NCBI RefSeq assembly: GCF_037080055.1
Contig: NZ_JBAOJI010000001.1
Span: 310,001 to 374,000, forward strand
From: Halovenus sp037080055
GTDB lineage: Archaea > Halobacteriota > Halobacteria > Halobacteriales > Haloarculaceae
Reading direction: 5' to 3'
DNA length: 64,000 nucleotides
Shown here: one piece after another, positions 26,279 through 34,873 of the stretch
Position numbering within the stretch: position 1 is the first letter of the stretch
Layout: the number at the start of each line of letters is the position of its first letter
Notes under the pieces: generated by a model
Told to the model about the DNA's origin: nothing
Databases searched by the model: none
The model's input: the letters and a program-made list of their open reading frames with translations, nothing else
Position numbers and translations under genes: made by a program

Positions 26279-26962
26279 ATGCTTAACGGACTCCGCTGGC
26301 TGGCGCTCGAAGTCAAGTATCTCGACCGGGCACAGTCGTTCTACGAGGCTTTTCTCGATCTCGATGTGCGTTCGACGAGCGACAACGAAGTCGCCCTCGG
26401 GGTCGGCGAGACTGATCTCGTCCTCAGACGACCACAGAGCGTCCCGCGGGGCGGGCTACACACTCACTACGCGATGTCGATTCCCCGCGACGAATACGAT
26501 TCGTGGTACGAGCGACTCGACGACCGGTTCGATCTGGTCGAGCACTCCTTCGGCGACTCGAAGTCGCTGTACTTCTACGATACGGAGGGCAACTGTGTCG
26601 AACTCGGGCAGTCGGACGTGGCTGGTCCCGGCGTCGACGGAATGTTCGAGGTCGTGTTCGAGGTTGAAGACCTCGACAGCGCGCAGTCGCGGTACGAGCG
26701 ACTTGGTTTCGAGACAGTCGACGAGGGAGAGGGGCGCAAACGTGTCCGGATGACCGCCGGGTCGTTCGATATCGAACTCTGGGAGCCACATCTCGGACTC
26801 GCGGACGCCCGCGGGGGCGTCCACGTCGACGTGGGGATTGCGACTGAAGACGCCGAATCTATCGTCGCAGCGGTCCGGGACGACATGGCAGTCTCCGAAC
26901 TCGACGACGGCTACAGGCTTCGGGATCCGGACGGCCACTATCTTACCCTCGTCGAGACGTAG
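26279..26962 (+). CDS. Two-domain VOC (glyoxalase/bleomycin-resistance) protein
   Basis: A 227-residue protein of two vicinal-oxygen-chelate modules. The first spans about 1-110 (WLALEVKYLDRAQSFYEAFLDLDVRSTSDNEVALGVGETDLVL, ending SLYFYDTEGNCVEL). The second spans about 118-227 (MFEVVFEVEDLDSAQSRYERLGFETV, ending YRLRDPDGHYLTLVE). The Glu in NCVEL and the Glu near the end occupy metal-ligand positions. This fold includes dioxygenases, glyoxalases and resistance proteins, and the sequence does not choose between them. It is followed 45 bases later by mch, from which it has separate promoter signals. Confidence 0.87.
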   Translation: MLNGLRWLALEVKYLDRAQSFYEAFLDLDVRSTSDNEVALGVGETDLVLRRPQSVPRGGLHTHYAMSIPRDEYDSWYERLDDRFDLVEHSFGDSKSLYFYDTEGNCVELGQSDVAGPGVDGMFEVVFEVEDLDSAQSRYERLGFETVDEGEGRKRVRMTAGSFDIELWEPHLGLADARGGVHVDVGIATEDAESIVAAVRDDMAVSELDDGYRLRDPDGHYLTLVET

Positions 26963-27007
26963 AACAAACCCCACGCTTTTCTATCGGCGGGCGCAGAAAT
27001 GAACAGC

Positions 27008-27940
27008 ATGGAGAGTCTCAACAGGATGGCGACGGAGTTGGTCGACGAAGCGATCGAATTCGCCGACGAACTGACCGTCGACGTCCACCAGCTAACAGGT
27101 GACGCCGCAGTCTTCGATTTCGGCGTCGACACACCGGGTGCGATCGAAGCGGGATTGCTGCTCGTCGAAATCCAGACGGCCGGACTGTCGACGGTCCAGA
27201 CAAAGAGCGGAACAGTCGGGGGGACACCGCGGACTCATGTCGAACTCTCGACCGATCAACCGGCACTCTCCTTGCTCTGTGCCGGCAAGGGGGGCTGGGA
27301 ACTGGTGACCGACTCCTTCGAGGGGCTGGGAAGCGGCCCGGCCCGGGCGCTGGTCGCCGAGGAGGATATTTTCGACCGCGTCGGCTACGCCGAGGAATTC
27401 GATTTTGCCGTACTGGCCGTCGAATCCGAGCAGCTACCCGACGAATCTGTCGCCCAGCAGGTCGCCGACCGGGCCGGCGTCCCCGAGAGCGGTGTCTTCC
27501 TACCCACCTACAGCGCCGCGAGTATCACCGGCAGCGTCGTCGGCGCGGCCCGCGCCGCGGAACTGGCCGTCTACCGACTGACTGAACTGGGCTACGATCC
27601 GCTCGATGTCCTCTCTGCAAACGGCTCCGCGCCGGTCGCGCCCGTCGCTGGAGACGAATCGACTGCGATGGCCTACACGAACGACGCCGTGATGTATGGC
27701 GGTGAGGTCCACCTCGTCGTCGACGAATCGTTCGACCGCTTCGACGAAGTCGCCTCGACTGCCCGGACCGAGTACGGCGAGCCGTTCAGCGACATTTTCG
27801 AGTCCGTCGACTACGAGTTCGGCGAACTCGACCGGGAACTGTTCGCGCCGGCGCAGGTGACCATCGATGTCGTCGGCGGGGACACACACGTCGTCGGCGA
27901 GACTGCCGAGGACGTACTGGTCGAGAGTTTCGGACTCTAG
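27008..27940 (+). CDS. mch: Methenyltetrahydromethanopterin cyclohydrolase
   Basis: A 310-residue Mch. The family N-terminus MESLNRMATELVDEAIEFADEL starts at the ATG at 27008. An ATG three codons upstream is in frame, but the TATA-like CGCTTTTCTA near 26975-26984 sits about 28 bases before 27008. Other family marks are VQTKSGTVGGTPRTHVELSTD, LLCAGKGGWEL and FLPTYSAASITGSVVGAARAAE. The enzyme hydrolyses methenyl-H4MPT to the formyl form in C1 metabolism; haloarchaea keep it although they are not methanogens, probably acting on a folate-like or H4MPT carrier. It stands alone in the window. Confidence 0.93.
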   Translation: MESLNRMATELVDEAIEFADELTVDVHQLTGDAAVFDFGVDTPGAIEAGLLLVEIQTAGLSTVQTKSGTVGGTPRTHVELSTDQPALSLLCAGKGGWELVTDSFEGLGSGPARALVAEEDIFDRVGYAEEFDFAVLAVESEQLPDESVAQQVADRAGVPESGVFLPTYSAASITGSVVGAARAAELAVYRLTELGYDPLDVLSANGSAPVAPVAGDESTAMAYTNDAVMYGGEVHLVVDESFDRFDEVASTARTEYGEPFSDIFESVDYEFGELDRELFAPAQVTIDVVGGDTHVVGETAEDVLVESFGL

Positions 27941-28077
27941 AGCCACTGAATCACTCCGTTACTAGCTCTTTTGCCGATACGGCGAGAAACCGGGACACAT
28001 TCCGAGAGCCCTTCTTTGCCGACCAGATATGCCGTTTGACTGATTGGATCCGGGGACGAAAGGAAATTCTCAAGTAC

Positions 28078-28095
28078 TGACTGACCATTCAGTCA
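28078..28095. promoter_or_regulatory. TetR-type operator palindrome
   Basis: TGACTGA CCAT TCAGTCA: two perfect 7-base inverted arms with a 4-base spacer, the classic form of a TetR/AcrR-family binding site. A second half-site, TTTGACTGA, lies about 45 bases upstream near 28034. It stands 94 bases before the MFS start. The regulator gene is not adjacent. Confidence 0.6.
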
Positions 28096-28189
28096 ATGTG
28101 GTCAGCGGCACGGAACACCCCCAAACGAACTGGACGGTTTCTTCGCGACGGAACGACGCTCCCGATTGTCAGGGCGGGAGTGAGTTCCG

Positions 28190-29494
28190 ATGAGCGGCGC
28201 GGACGCCACCGACGGCGGGTCGGGGCTGACACGCGAGCAGTACACCATCGTCGGGTCAGTCATCGCCAGCACGTTTTTCGTCGGCTTTGGCGGCGGTGTC
28301 ATCTTTCCAATACTGCCGAATCTCGGCTCAGTGCTGGGCATTTCGCCGTTTTTCGTGGGATTGATCCTCAGCGCGAATCGATTCTCTCGACTCGTCGCGA
28401 ACGCGCCGGCCGGGAGTCTGGTCGACCGCGTCGGGACGCGGACACCATTTATTATCGGCCTGTTCATCCAGGCCGTCGCCACGTTCGGATACGTCATCGC
28501 ATACGCGGCACCGTTTCCAGAGCCGTGGTTTCTGCTCACACGGATCCTCTGGGGCGTTGGTAGCGCACTGGTCTTCGCGACGGCCTATACGATTGCGGCC
28601 GATGTCAGCCAGAGCGGATCGCGAGGCACCAGCATGGGACTCATCCGTGGCGGGACGATTTTCGGCTTCCCAACAGGTCTGGTCGTCGGCGGTGTCGTCT
28701 CCGATGTCGCCGACGGTGTCATCGCCAATATTCCGGGGGATGTCGTCGCCTTCGTCGTCGCGACGATGTTCGCGCTGTTCGCGACGGTGCTGGCCTACCT
28801 TTTCGTCCCCGAAACACACGTCGAAGGCGGCTCGAACGAGTCGGTAAAACCGTGGGAGATCGACCGCAGCGCGACGACACTCACGATTGGGCTGGTGAAT
28901 TTCACGATCCTCTTCGGTTACATCGGTGCGCTGTTCTCGACGCTCGTGCTCTTTCTCGGCGAACGCAACCTTTCCGTCTTCGGCTTCGACGCACAGGGAA
29001 CCTCCGGGATGTTCATGGCGATTACCGTCCTCTCGGCGGCCGTGTTCATGCTCGGCGGCGGCTACCTGAGCGATCACCGGAAATCCCGCGTGCCGACGCT
29101 TCTCGTCTTCGTCACAATCGCCGCGGTGGGCTTTCTCGTGCTCGCAGTCGCCGATTCAGTGCCGGTTCTGGTGGTTGCCTGCGTGTTGATCGGAAGCGGG
29201 CAGGGCGGGACGAGCGGCCCGCTCGTGGCGCTGCTTGCCGATCTCACTCCCGTCGATCAGATGGGCCGAGCCACCGGAACGAACAACGTCCTCGGCGATG
29301 TTGGTGGCGGATTGGGACCGCTCGTCTCCCTTCCACTGATAGAACTCGTCGGCTTCACGCCAATCTACGCGGCGTGTGCTCTGCTTCCACTCACTGCAGG
29401 ACTCATCTTGTTGATCGGCATCCGGTACGAAACAGGTCGGCTGTTCCCCGAAACGGACTATATCGATGTCTCGACCGATTCGACCGCCGACTGA
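28190..29494 (+). CDS. Major facilitator superfamily transporter
   Basis: A 434-residue permease with about 12 hydrophobic segments. Between helices 2 and 3 is the motif A-like GSLVDRVGTRTPFIIG, and between 8 and 9 a second copy around GGYLSDHRKSRVPTLLVF. The central loop (about 210-225) is charged. The ATG at 28190 is the first in frame, since a TGA sits two codons upstream. With the TetR-type palindrome in front of it, a drug or metabolite exporter is the most likely role, but the substrate is not evident. It converges with top6A, whose stop is 2 bases from its own. Confidence 0.9.
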   Translation: MSGADATDGGSGLTREQYTIVGSVIASTFFVGFGGGVIFPILPNLGSVLGISPFFVGLILSANRFSRLVANAPAGSLVDRVGTRTPFIIGLFIQAVATFGYVIAYAAPFPEPWFLLTRILWGVGSALVFATAYTIAADVSQSGSRGTSMGLIRGGTIFGFPTGLVVGGVVSDVADGVIANIPGDVVAFVVATMFALFATVLAYLFVPETHVEGGSNESVKPWEIDRSATTLTIGLVNFTILFGYIGALFSTLVLFLGERNLSVFGFDAQGTSGMFMAITVLSAAVFMLGGGYLSDHRKSRVPTLLVFVTIAAVGFLVLAVADSVPVLVVACVLIGSGQGGTSGPLVALLADLTPVDQMGRATGTNNVLGDVGGGLGPLVSLPLIELVGFTPIYAACALLPLTAGLILLIGIRYETGRLFPETDYIDVSTDSTAD

Positions 29495-29495
29495 A

Positions 29496-30587
29496 TTACA
29501 ACACGCCCATCTCGTCGAGTCGCTCCGGCAGGTAGGTGTCGGTGACGAAATCCAGCCCGCGAGAGGCCAGTGACTGCTGTTCGGATTTCTTCTCGATGTC
29601 GAGTTGTAGTTCGATCTGTTCTTCCCAGAACTCGGTCTGGAACCGCGGATCGTCCAGTTCGGACTCCAGGGCGTTGATATCCGAATCGCTGAGCGGATCG
29701 GTCGGCAGATCGTATTCGACGATGTCCTGCGGTCGGATCCCGACGAAGTCCGCCTCGGGCGTCGCCAAGTACTCCGAGAGGTGTGCGCTCTTGATCGATC
29801 CGTAGGCGACGGAGCCGTAGATCCGGTAACTCCACGGGTCACCGTCAGTGAAGACCACGACCGGAAGGTCGAGTTCGTCGTGCAGTCGTTTGGTGATCCG
29901 GCGAGTCGCCCGCGCTGGCTGTCCTTTGAGGTGGACGATGATCGTATTGTACTCCTCGTCGAAGCCGTTTTCGACGAGTCGGTCCCGCATACCACCGGTC
30001 TCCACACAGAGGACGAAGTCGGCGTCGTTGTCGAGGAAGTCGATAGTGTCGGGGTTGTTCGGAATCTGGTAGCCGCCCTCACCAACGTCTTTCTGACAGT
30101 GAATCTCGCGCTCACCGCGGCGGGTCTGCTCGCGCAGTTCGAGCGGCCCCATGATCGTCGCGCCGGATTCTTCCGGGCGCATGTGGAAGTCCTCACGGGT
30201 CGCCCCGGAGACGATTTCCAGATCCTCGATCAGCGAGTTCGATTCGTCCTGACTGCCGAACTGGGCTTCGTTGAGATCCCACGACTCCGAGAGATAGTAG
30301 AGTTCTCGCAGCGTCGACGAGCGCTCTTCTTCGATCTGCTGGACGAGAAAGTCGATGGTGTAAGAGGCTTTCAGCAGTTTCTCTGCGCCGCTGACGGTCT
30401 TGGCCGTCCGCGTCGAGGTCCGGTCGCCGTAGACCCAGACGTGTTTGTCCTCGTCGTACTCGATGTTGGTCTTGGTCCGGGTCGGGACCTGCATCCGCGG
30501 AACGTCTCCCTCCTCGAACTGCTCGTAGAACTGTTCGGCAAGCGCCATCAGTTGCTCGCGTGCGTCGGGTGTATCTTCTGTGCTCAT
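29496..30587 (-). CDS. top6A: DNA topoisomerase VI subunit A
   Basis: A 363-residue DNA-cutting subunit of the type IIB topoisomerase, a Spo11 homologue. The catalytic tyrosine should be Tyr98 in LRELYYLSES, within the winged-helix 5Y-CAP domain. The Toprim domain covers about 190-330, including VVFTDGDPWSYRIYGSVAYGS for metal binding. The length is normal for haloarchaea. It starts 4 bases after the top6B stop, so the two are one operon giving the A2B2 enzyme that relaxes and decatenates DNA. Confidence 0.96.
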   Translation of the reverse strand: MSTEDTPDAREQLMALAEQFYEQFEEGDVPRMQVPTRTKTNIEYDEDKHVWVYGDRTSTRTAKTVSGAEKLLKASYTIDFLVQQIEEERSSTLRELYYLSESWDLNEAQFGSQDESNSLIEDLEIVSGATREDFHMRPEESGATIMGPLELREQTRRGEREIHCQKDVGEGGYQIPNNPDTIDFLDNDADFVLCVETGGMRDRLVENGFDEEYNTIIVHLKGQPARATRRITKRLHDELDLPVVVFTDGDPWSYRIYGSVAYGSIKSAHLSEYLATPEADFVGIRPQDIVEYDLPTDPLSDSDINALESELDDPRFQTEFWEEQIELQLDIEKKSEQQSLASRGLDFVTDTYLPERLDEMGVL

Positions 30588-30591
30588 GTGT

Positions 30592-32973
30592 TTAGGCGTC
30601 GATTGTCAGTTTCTCGTCTTCGATGCCGTCGATGGAAATCTCCGGATCGGCCGACTCGGCAAGTTCGTAAGTCAGCGTCTGTTCGTCGCCGCTGTCGACG
30701 GTCGGATTCCATTTGATGAACCACTCGCCGTCCATCTCGATGACCTGTGCGTCGCCGTTTGGATTCGGTTCGGCGGTGACGATTTCGGTGATCTCCAGGT
30801 CTGCGTTCGTGTCGGCGTTGTTCTCCACAGTCAGTTCGACTGCGCCGTCGTTCTGTGTTCGCTCGACGAGCACGTCGTTCATGATCCGTGCCAGCGTGCC
30901 GTCGATTTCCAACTCCTGATTGCCGGTGACGCTGGTGAGTTTCTCGGCCATCTCGGGGAGAATCGTCGCCAGTTTGTCCTGCTTCTGGCGGCGCTGTTGC
31001 ATCGACCGCCGCTTTTTGAGGAAACTCTTGAGTTCGCGGGCCGCCTCCCGCACCGCGAGTTCGATCTCGTGTTCGATCTCCGGGACGTTCGCCACGGCGT
31101 CTTTGGACTCGCTTGTGAACGGCACGTTCGTCGAGGCGATGTGGACCATGATGACCGCCGGGCCATTCGGGAGGCCACTCCCGCCGGGTTGATCCAACCC
31201 GTAGTTCCGCCAACCGATGTCTTTCAGTACGTCCGTCGTCGCACATGCCCCGCGCTGGTAGACCAGCGGGACGCGGTTGGCGAATCGCATCACGTCGGCT
31301 TTCCCGCCGTCTTCGAGGTCGCCGCCGTATGCGATGCCAGCCTCGACGATGAACGGGTCGCCGCCGTGGACGGAGGCATCGCGGGTTGACGCGGCGTAGA
31401 AATCGGCGTTGTACTCCTTGCGGAGGCCGGCCTCGACCAGTTCGTCGGTGATCGGTGCCAGACAGTCCGTCGGCGGCGAGATTATGTCCGTCTCCCGCAT
31501 CGCTTCCAGTAGTTCGGAAGCAGCGTCCCGATCCGTCGCCACGTCGCTGATTTGAGGCGGATCGTCCGGGACGCGGGAAGCCGTCTCCCACAGTTGATCG
31601 GTGATATTCTCCCGGGCAGTGTCGCCGAAGGTCGCGTCGTCGCGGTCCTCGGTCATGTCGGCCGCGCGGTCCACGAGTCGGCGGACCTCGTCTTCGATGA
31701 GTCGGTGACGATCACCTGGCTCGAATTTCGCGGCCAGACGCTCGGCCATCGCCTGCACCACGGCGTCGTCCTTCCGGGTCGTCGTCGCGTCATCGACCAG
31801 TGTGTAGAGATCGGATTCGCGCTCGTTTGTGATCGCATCCCACGCGGCATCGCGGGCCTTCTCTCGAACCGTCGCACCGAATGTCGTACCGTGCTCGGTC
31901 TGGATCGCATCCGCCGTCTCTTCGACGATTGCGGTCAGTTCGTGGTGGGCGATCCGATCCTGGTCCTCGATAACGTCGAGTACCCTACTTGCAAACTCCG
32001 CGGTCACCTCCGACCCTTTGTTCGCGACGGCGTCGGTAATCGCCGCCTCTATGTCGACCTCTTCGTGGGCTTGCGGGGGCCGCCAGGTCAGTTCGCGGCC
32101 GTAGTGTCGGTCTTTGAACGCGTCGATGACCGAGTCGGCGGTCTTCTGGCCGACGCGGGTGAACTCCTCCTGCATGAAGCCAGACAGCGAATAGGAATCG
32201 GTCGCCTCGGCCATCTTGATGACCGTCCCGAGTTCGACGCCGTGGGGGTGCGGGCGGATCTCTTCGGTCTCGGCGGGGAGTTGGTCGGTCGCTCGCTCGA
32301 ATTTGAACTCTTCCTGGGGTTCGCGAAGTTCGAGGCGGGCGTGGGGGTTGACGACCGCTGTGTGTTTGATGTAGTCGTGGAGTTGCTGGCGGGCGCGCAT
32401 GTTCGCCTCCATCTCCAGTTCGATTCTGGTGCCGTGGGGGCGATCCCAACTGGTCGGCTCTTCTTTGCTAATCTCCGGTTCGTTCGTCTCGGTATCGACG
32501 ATCAGCTCGAAGTATTGGGCTTGATCGCCGCCTTCCGTTCGAGAGGTGATCTTGGCGGGTTTGCCGGAGGTCAACTGTGAGTACAGCACTGCCGCAGAGA
32601 TCCCGATCCCCTGCTGACCACGATTTTGCTCGCGCTTGTGGAATCGGGAGCCGTAGAGTAGTTTCCCGAAGACTTTCGGGACCTGCTCTTTCGTGATTCC
32701 GGGGCCGTTGTCCTCGATCACGAGGGTGTAGTAATCGCGGTTTTCCTGAATCTCGACGTAGATATCCGGGAGAATACCGGCTTCCTCGCAGGCGTCGAGT
32801 GAGTTGTCGACGCCTTCCTTGACAGCAGTCACGAGTCCTCGGGCTCCAGAATCGAACCCGAGCATGTGTTTATTCTTCTCGAAGAACTCGGCAATGGAGA
32901 TAGATCGCTGGCTCTCGGCCAGTTCCTCGGCGATCCCCTCGTCTTCGCCGAGCTGGGACTGGTACGATGTCAT
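30592..32973 (-). CDS. top6B: DNA topoisomerase VI subunit B
   Basis: A 793-residue ATPase subunit of topoisomerase VI. The GHKL motifs are EGVDNSLDACEEAG, IEDNGPGITKEQVPKVFGKL and RGQQGIGISAA, followed by an H2TH region (about 235-300). The transducer domain and a large insertion rich in Asp/Arg/Glu (about 320-510) come next, then a C-terminal Ig-like domain (ADTNADLEITEIVTAEPNPNG). Haloarchaeal top6B is long because of such an insertion. The start at 32973 (MTSYQSQLG) is chosen because AATCCTTAAATG around 32993-33003 puts a TATA box about 27 bases before it. It is cotranscribed with top6A. No gyrase genes are alongside. Confidence 0.95.
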   Translation of the reverse strand: MTSYQSQLGEDEGIAEELAESQRSISIAEFFEKNKHMLGFDSGARGLVTAVKEGVDNSLDACEEAGILPDIYVEIQENRDYYTLVIEDNGPGITKEQVPKVFGKLLYGSRFHKREQNRGQQGIGISAAVLYSQLTSGKPAKITSRTEGGDQAQYFELIVDTETNEPEISKEEPTSWDRPHGTRIELEMEANMRARQQLHDYIKHTAVVNPHARLELREPQEEFKFERATDQLPAETEEIRPHPHGVELGTVIKMAEATDSYSLSGFMQEEFTRVGQKTADSVIDAFKDRHYGRELTWRPPQAHEEVDIEAAITDAVANKGSEVTAEFASRVLDVIEDQDRIAHHELTAIVEETADAIQTEHGTTFGATVREKARDAAWDAITNERESDLYTLVDDATTTRKDDAVVQAMAERLAAKFEPGDRHRLIEDEVRRLVDRAADMTEDRDDATFGDTARENITDQLWETASRVPDDPPQISDVATDRDAASELLEAMRETDIISPPTDCLAPITDELVEAGLRKEYNADFYAASTRDASVHGGDPFIVEAGIAYGGDLEDGGKADVMRFANRVPLVYQRGACATTDVLKDIGWRNYGLDQPGGSGLPNGPAVIMVHIASTNVPFTSESKDAVANVPEIEHEIELAVREAARELKSFLKKRRSMQQRRQKQDKLATILPEMAEKLTSVTGNQELEIDGTLARIMNDVLVERTQNDGAVELTVENNADTNADLEITEIVTAEPNPNGDAQVIEMDGEWFIKWNPTVDSGDEQTLTYELAESADPEISIDGIEDEKLTIDA

Positions 32974-33146
32974 CGCCTGTCCATACCCGGCCAATCCTTA
33001 AATGTTGTACGCAAGCGGGGTGAAACTGAAACTGTCCGGGGCTGGTTTCCAAAAACTCGTAGAAACCCGCACGTAGTTTCCAGCCGTAACCGAAATCCCA
33101 GTTCGGCTTAGCAAGCTATTTACTCCTCACAAGAAAATGGGGGGCA

Positions 33147-34208
33147 ATGGCAACCGAATCTGATCTCGTCGACCGCGAGCATCTGCGGTCGTTTCTGGAA
33201 GAGCACCTCGGCGAGGCCGAGGAGTTCGATGTACAGCGCCACGATCAGGGCTTCTCCAACGAGACACTGTTCGTCTCGTGGGACGACACGGAACTGGTCA
33301 TCCGCCGGCCACCCATCGGCGAAACGGCCGATACCGCCCACGACGTGCTGAGAGAGTACGAGGTGGTCGACGCCTTGCAGGACACCGATGTGCCTGTCCC
33401 CACGACAGTCGCGGCGACCGAAGATAGCGACATCATCGGCGTGCCGTTCTACGTCATGGAACGCCTCGACGGCGACGTACTGCGCTATTCCGAACCCGAC
33501 CGCTTCCAGAATTCAGACGCGCGGGCAGGCGTGGGCGAAGAGATGATCGACACGCTCGCGGCAATCCACTCCGTCGATTACGAAGCCGTCGGTCTGGGCG
33601 AGTTCGGAAACCCGGAGGGGTTCACCGCGCGGCAGGTCGAACGCTGGCAGGGCCAGTTCGAGTGGGCATTCGAGGAGACCACCGAGTCCCGCGAAGTTCC
33701 GGAGATTGCCGAAATCGGCGAGTGGCTCGAAGCCAACGTGCCCGACGAACCAGCCCACACGCTCGTCCACGGTGACTACAAACTGGACAACGTCATCTTC
33801 GGTCCCGATCCGGAGCCGGAGCTGGCGGGCGTGCTCGACTGGGAGATGAGCACACTCGGGGATCCGTTGACGGATCTGGGCTGGTTCCTGTTCTTCTGGC
33901 TCGACCCAGTCGAGGGCGAGATGTCGTCGCTGATGCAGACGATGGCTCCCATGTTCCTGACCGACGACGACTATCACACTCGCGGCGAACTCCTCGACCG
34001 ATACGAAGAGCAGACCGGCGTCGAGGTCCAGAACCTCAAATTCTACCGCGTACTCGCGGTCTACAAGATGGCCGCGCTGGGTGAGATGTTTTACGCTCGC
34101 TACCTGATGGGCAACAGCGACAGCACCTTCTACGCGATGATGGAGGACGGCGTCCCGCAACTGGCCGACCACGGACTAGAGATCATCAATGATGAACGAC
34201 CGATCTGA
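33147..34208 (+). CDS. Phosphotransferase of the APH/ACAD10-11 type
   Basis: A 353-residue kinase-like protein. The nucleotide/catalytic motif HGDYKLDNVIF is at about residues 208-218 and the metal-binding DWEMSTLGDP follows near 231. The N-terminal lobe has the FSNETLFVSW and ELVIRRPP strands that make an ATP site. Relatives in this group phosphorylate 4-hydroxyacyl-CoAs or other small alcohols rather than aminoglycosides. It is preceded by a TATA-like CTATTTACTC near 33115. Its last 20 bases overlap the start of comB, so the two are coupled, although they are not functionally related in an obvious way. Confidence 0.88.
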   Translation: MATESDLVDREHLRSFLEEHLGEAEEFDVQRHDQGFSNETLFVSWDDTELVIRRPPIGETADTAHDVLREYEVVDALQDTDVPVPTTVAATEDSDIIGVPFYVMERLDGDVLRYSEPDRFQNSDARAGVGEEMIDTLAAIHSVDYEAVGLGEFGNPEGFTARQVERWQGQFEWAFEETTESREVPEIAEIGEWLEANVPDEPAHTLVHGDYKLDNVIFGPDPEPELAGVLDWEMSTLGDPLTDLGWFLFFWLDPVEGEMSSLMQTMAPMFLTDDDYHTRGELLDRYEEQTGVEVQNLKFYRVLAVYKMAALGEMFYARYLMGNSDSTFYAMMEDGVPQLADHGLEIINDERPI

Positions 34209-34869
34209 AGGGGCCTGCGAGCGCGTCGAGCGATTAGAGGACATTCCAGAACCGGTTCCCACCGGCGAGTTCGTCGTCGTCGACGTGATTATCTCCTCGA
34301 CGAGCATCGTGCGATTGCTCGAAGGCGGTGCGGAGTACGTCAAACCGTTCGGCGATCCCGAAGCGGCACTCCAATTCAAAGAACAGACCGAGGACGCCCT
34401 ACTCGTCGGCGAGGACGGCGGCGGTGCAATCGAGGGATTTGACCTCTCGCCGCTGCCCTCGATCATTGCGGACGCGGACGTGGCGGGACGACCGGTCGGG
34501 ATCCGAACCTCGAACGGCACCCGAGCGATGGATCGGATCGGTCACACCGACGGTCTACTCGTCGGGAGTACGGTCAACGCTGCCGCGGTCGCGGAGGAAC
34601 TGTCCGAGCGCGGAACGAACTCACTGATCGTCGCCGCGGGTCGGCAGGGCGAACCGACGCCTGAGGACTCCGTCGGGGCCGAGTTGATTCAGGCCCGCTA
34701 TCGCGCGAATTCGCTCGACGAAGATGCTCTCCGCGAGCGGATCCTGGAGTGCTCGACGGCCGAGTGGCTCAGAAGCATGGGCTACGACCACGAAATTGAC
34801 GCGCTGCTAGAGTTCGATTCAACCGAGACAGTTCCCACACTCAAAGACGGCGTCTTCATCGACGCCTGA
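34189..34869 (+). CDS. comB: 2-phosphosulfolactate phosphatase-like protein (ComB family)
   Basis: A 226-residue member of the ComB family. Typical features are VVVDVIISSTSIVRLLEGGAEYV near the start, the GEDGGGAIEGFDLSP loop, RTSNGTRAM and the C-terminal half with IVAAGRQGEPTPEDSVGAELI, which align with the Mg-dependent phosphatase family used in coenzyme M biosynthesis. Haloarchaea do not make methane, so the product here could serve sulfolactate or another sulfonate. It overlaps the phosphotransferase stop by 20 bases. The ATGATG start leaves two possible start codons, at 34189 or 34192. Confidence 0.82.
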   Translation: MMNDRSEGACERVERLEDIPEPVPTGEFVVVDVIISSTSIVRLLEGGAEYVKPFGDPEAALQFKEQTEDALLVGEDGGGAIEGFDLSPLPSIIADADVAGRPVGIRTSNGTRAMDRIGHTDGLLVGSTVNAAAVAEELSERGTNSLIVAAGRQGEPTPEDSVGAELIQARYRANSLDEDALRERILECSTAEWLRSMGYDHEIDALLEFDSTETVPTLKDGVFIDA

Positions 34870-34873
34870 GAAT

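Noticed and set aside
28096..28563. Gene starting with the ATG directly after the TetR-type palindrome
   Set aside because: Its protein is Arg- and His-rich in the wrong frame across the start of the MFS gene; the MFS frame is the real one.
31552..32580. 342-codon plus-strand frame inside top6B
   Set aside because: It is a shadow of the GHKL and insertion region, with no start signal or conserved motifs.
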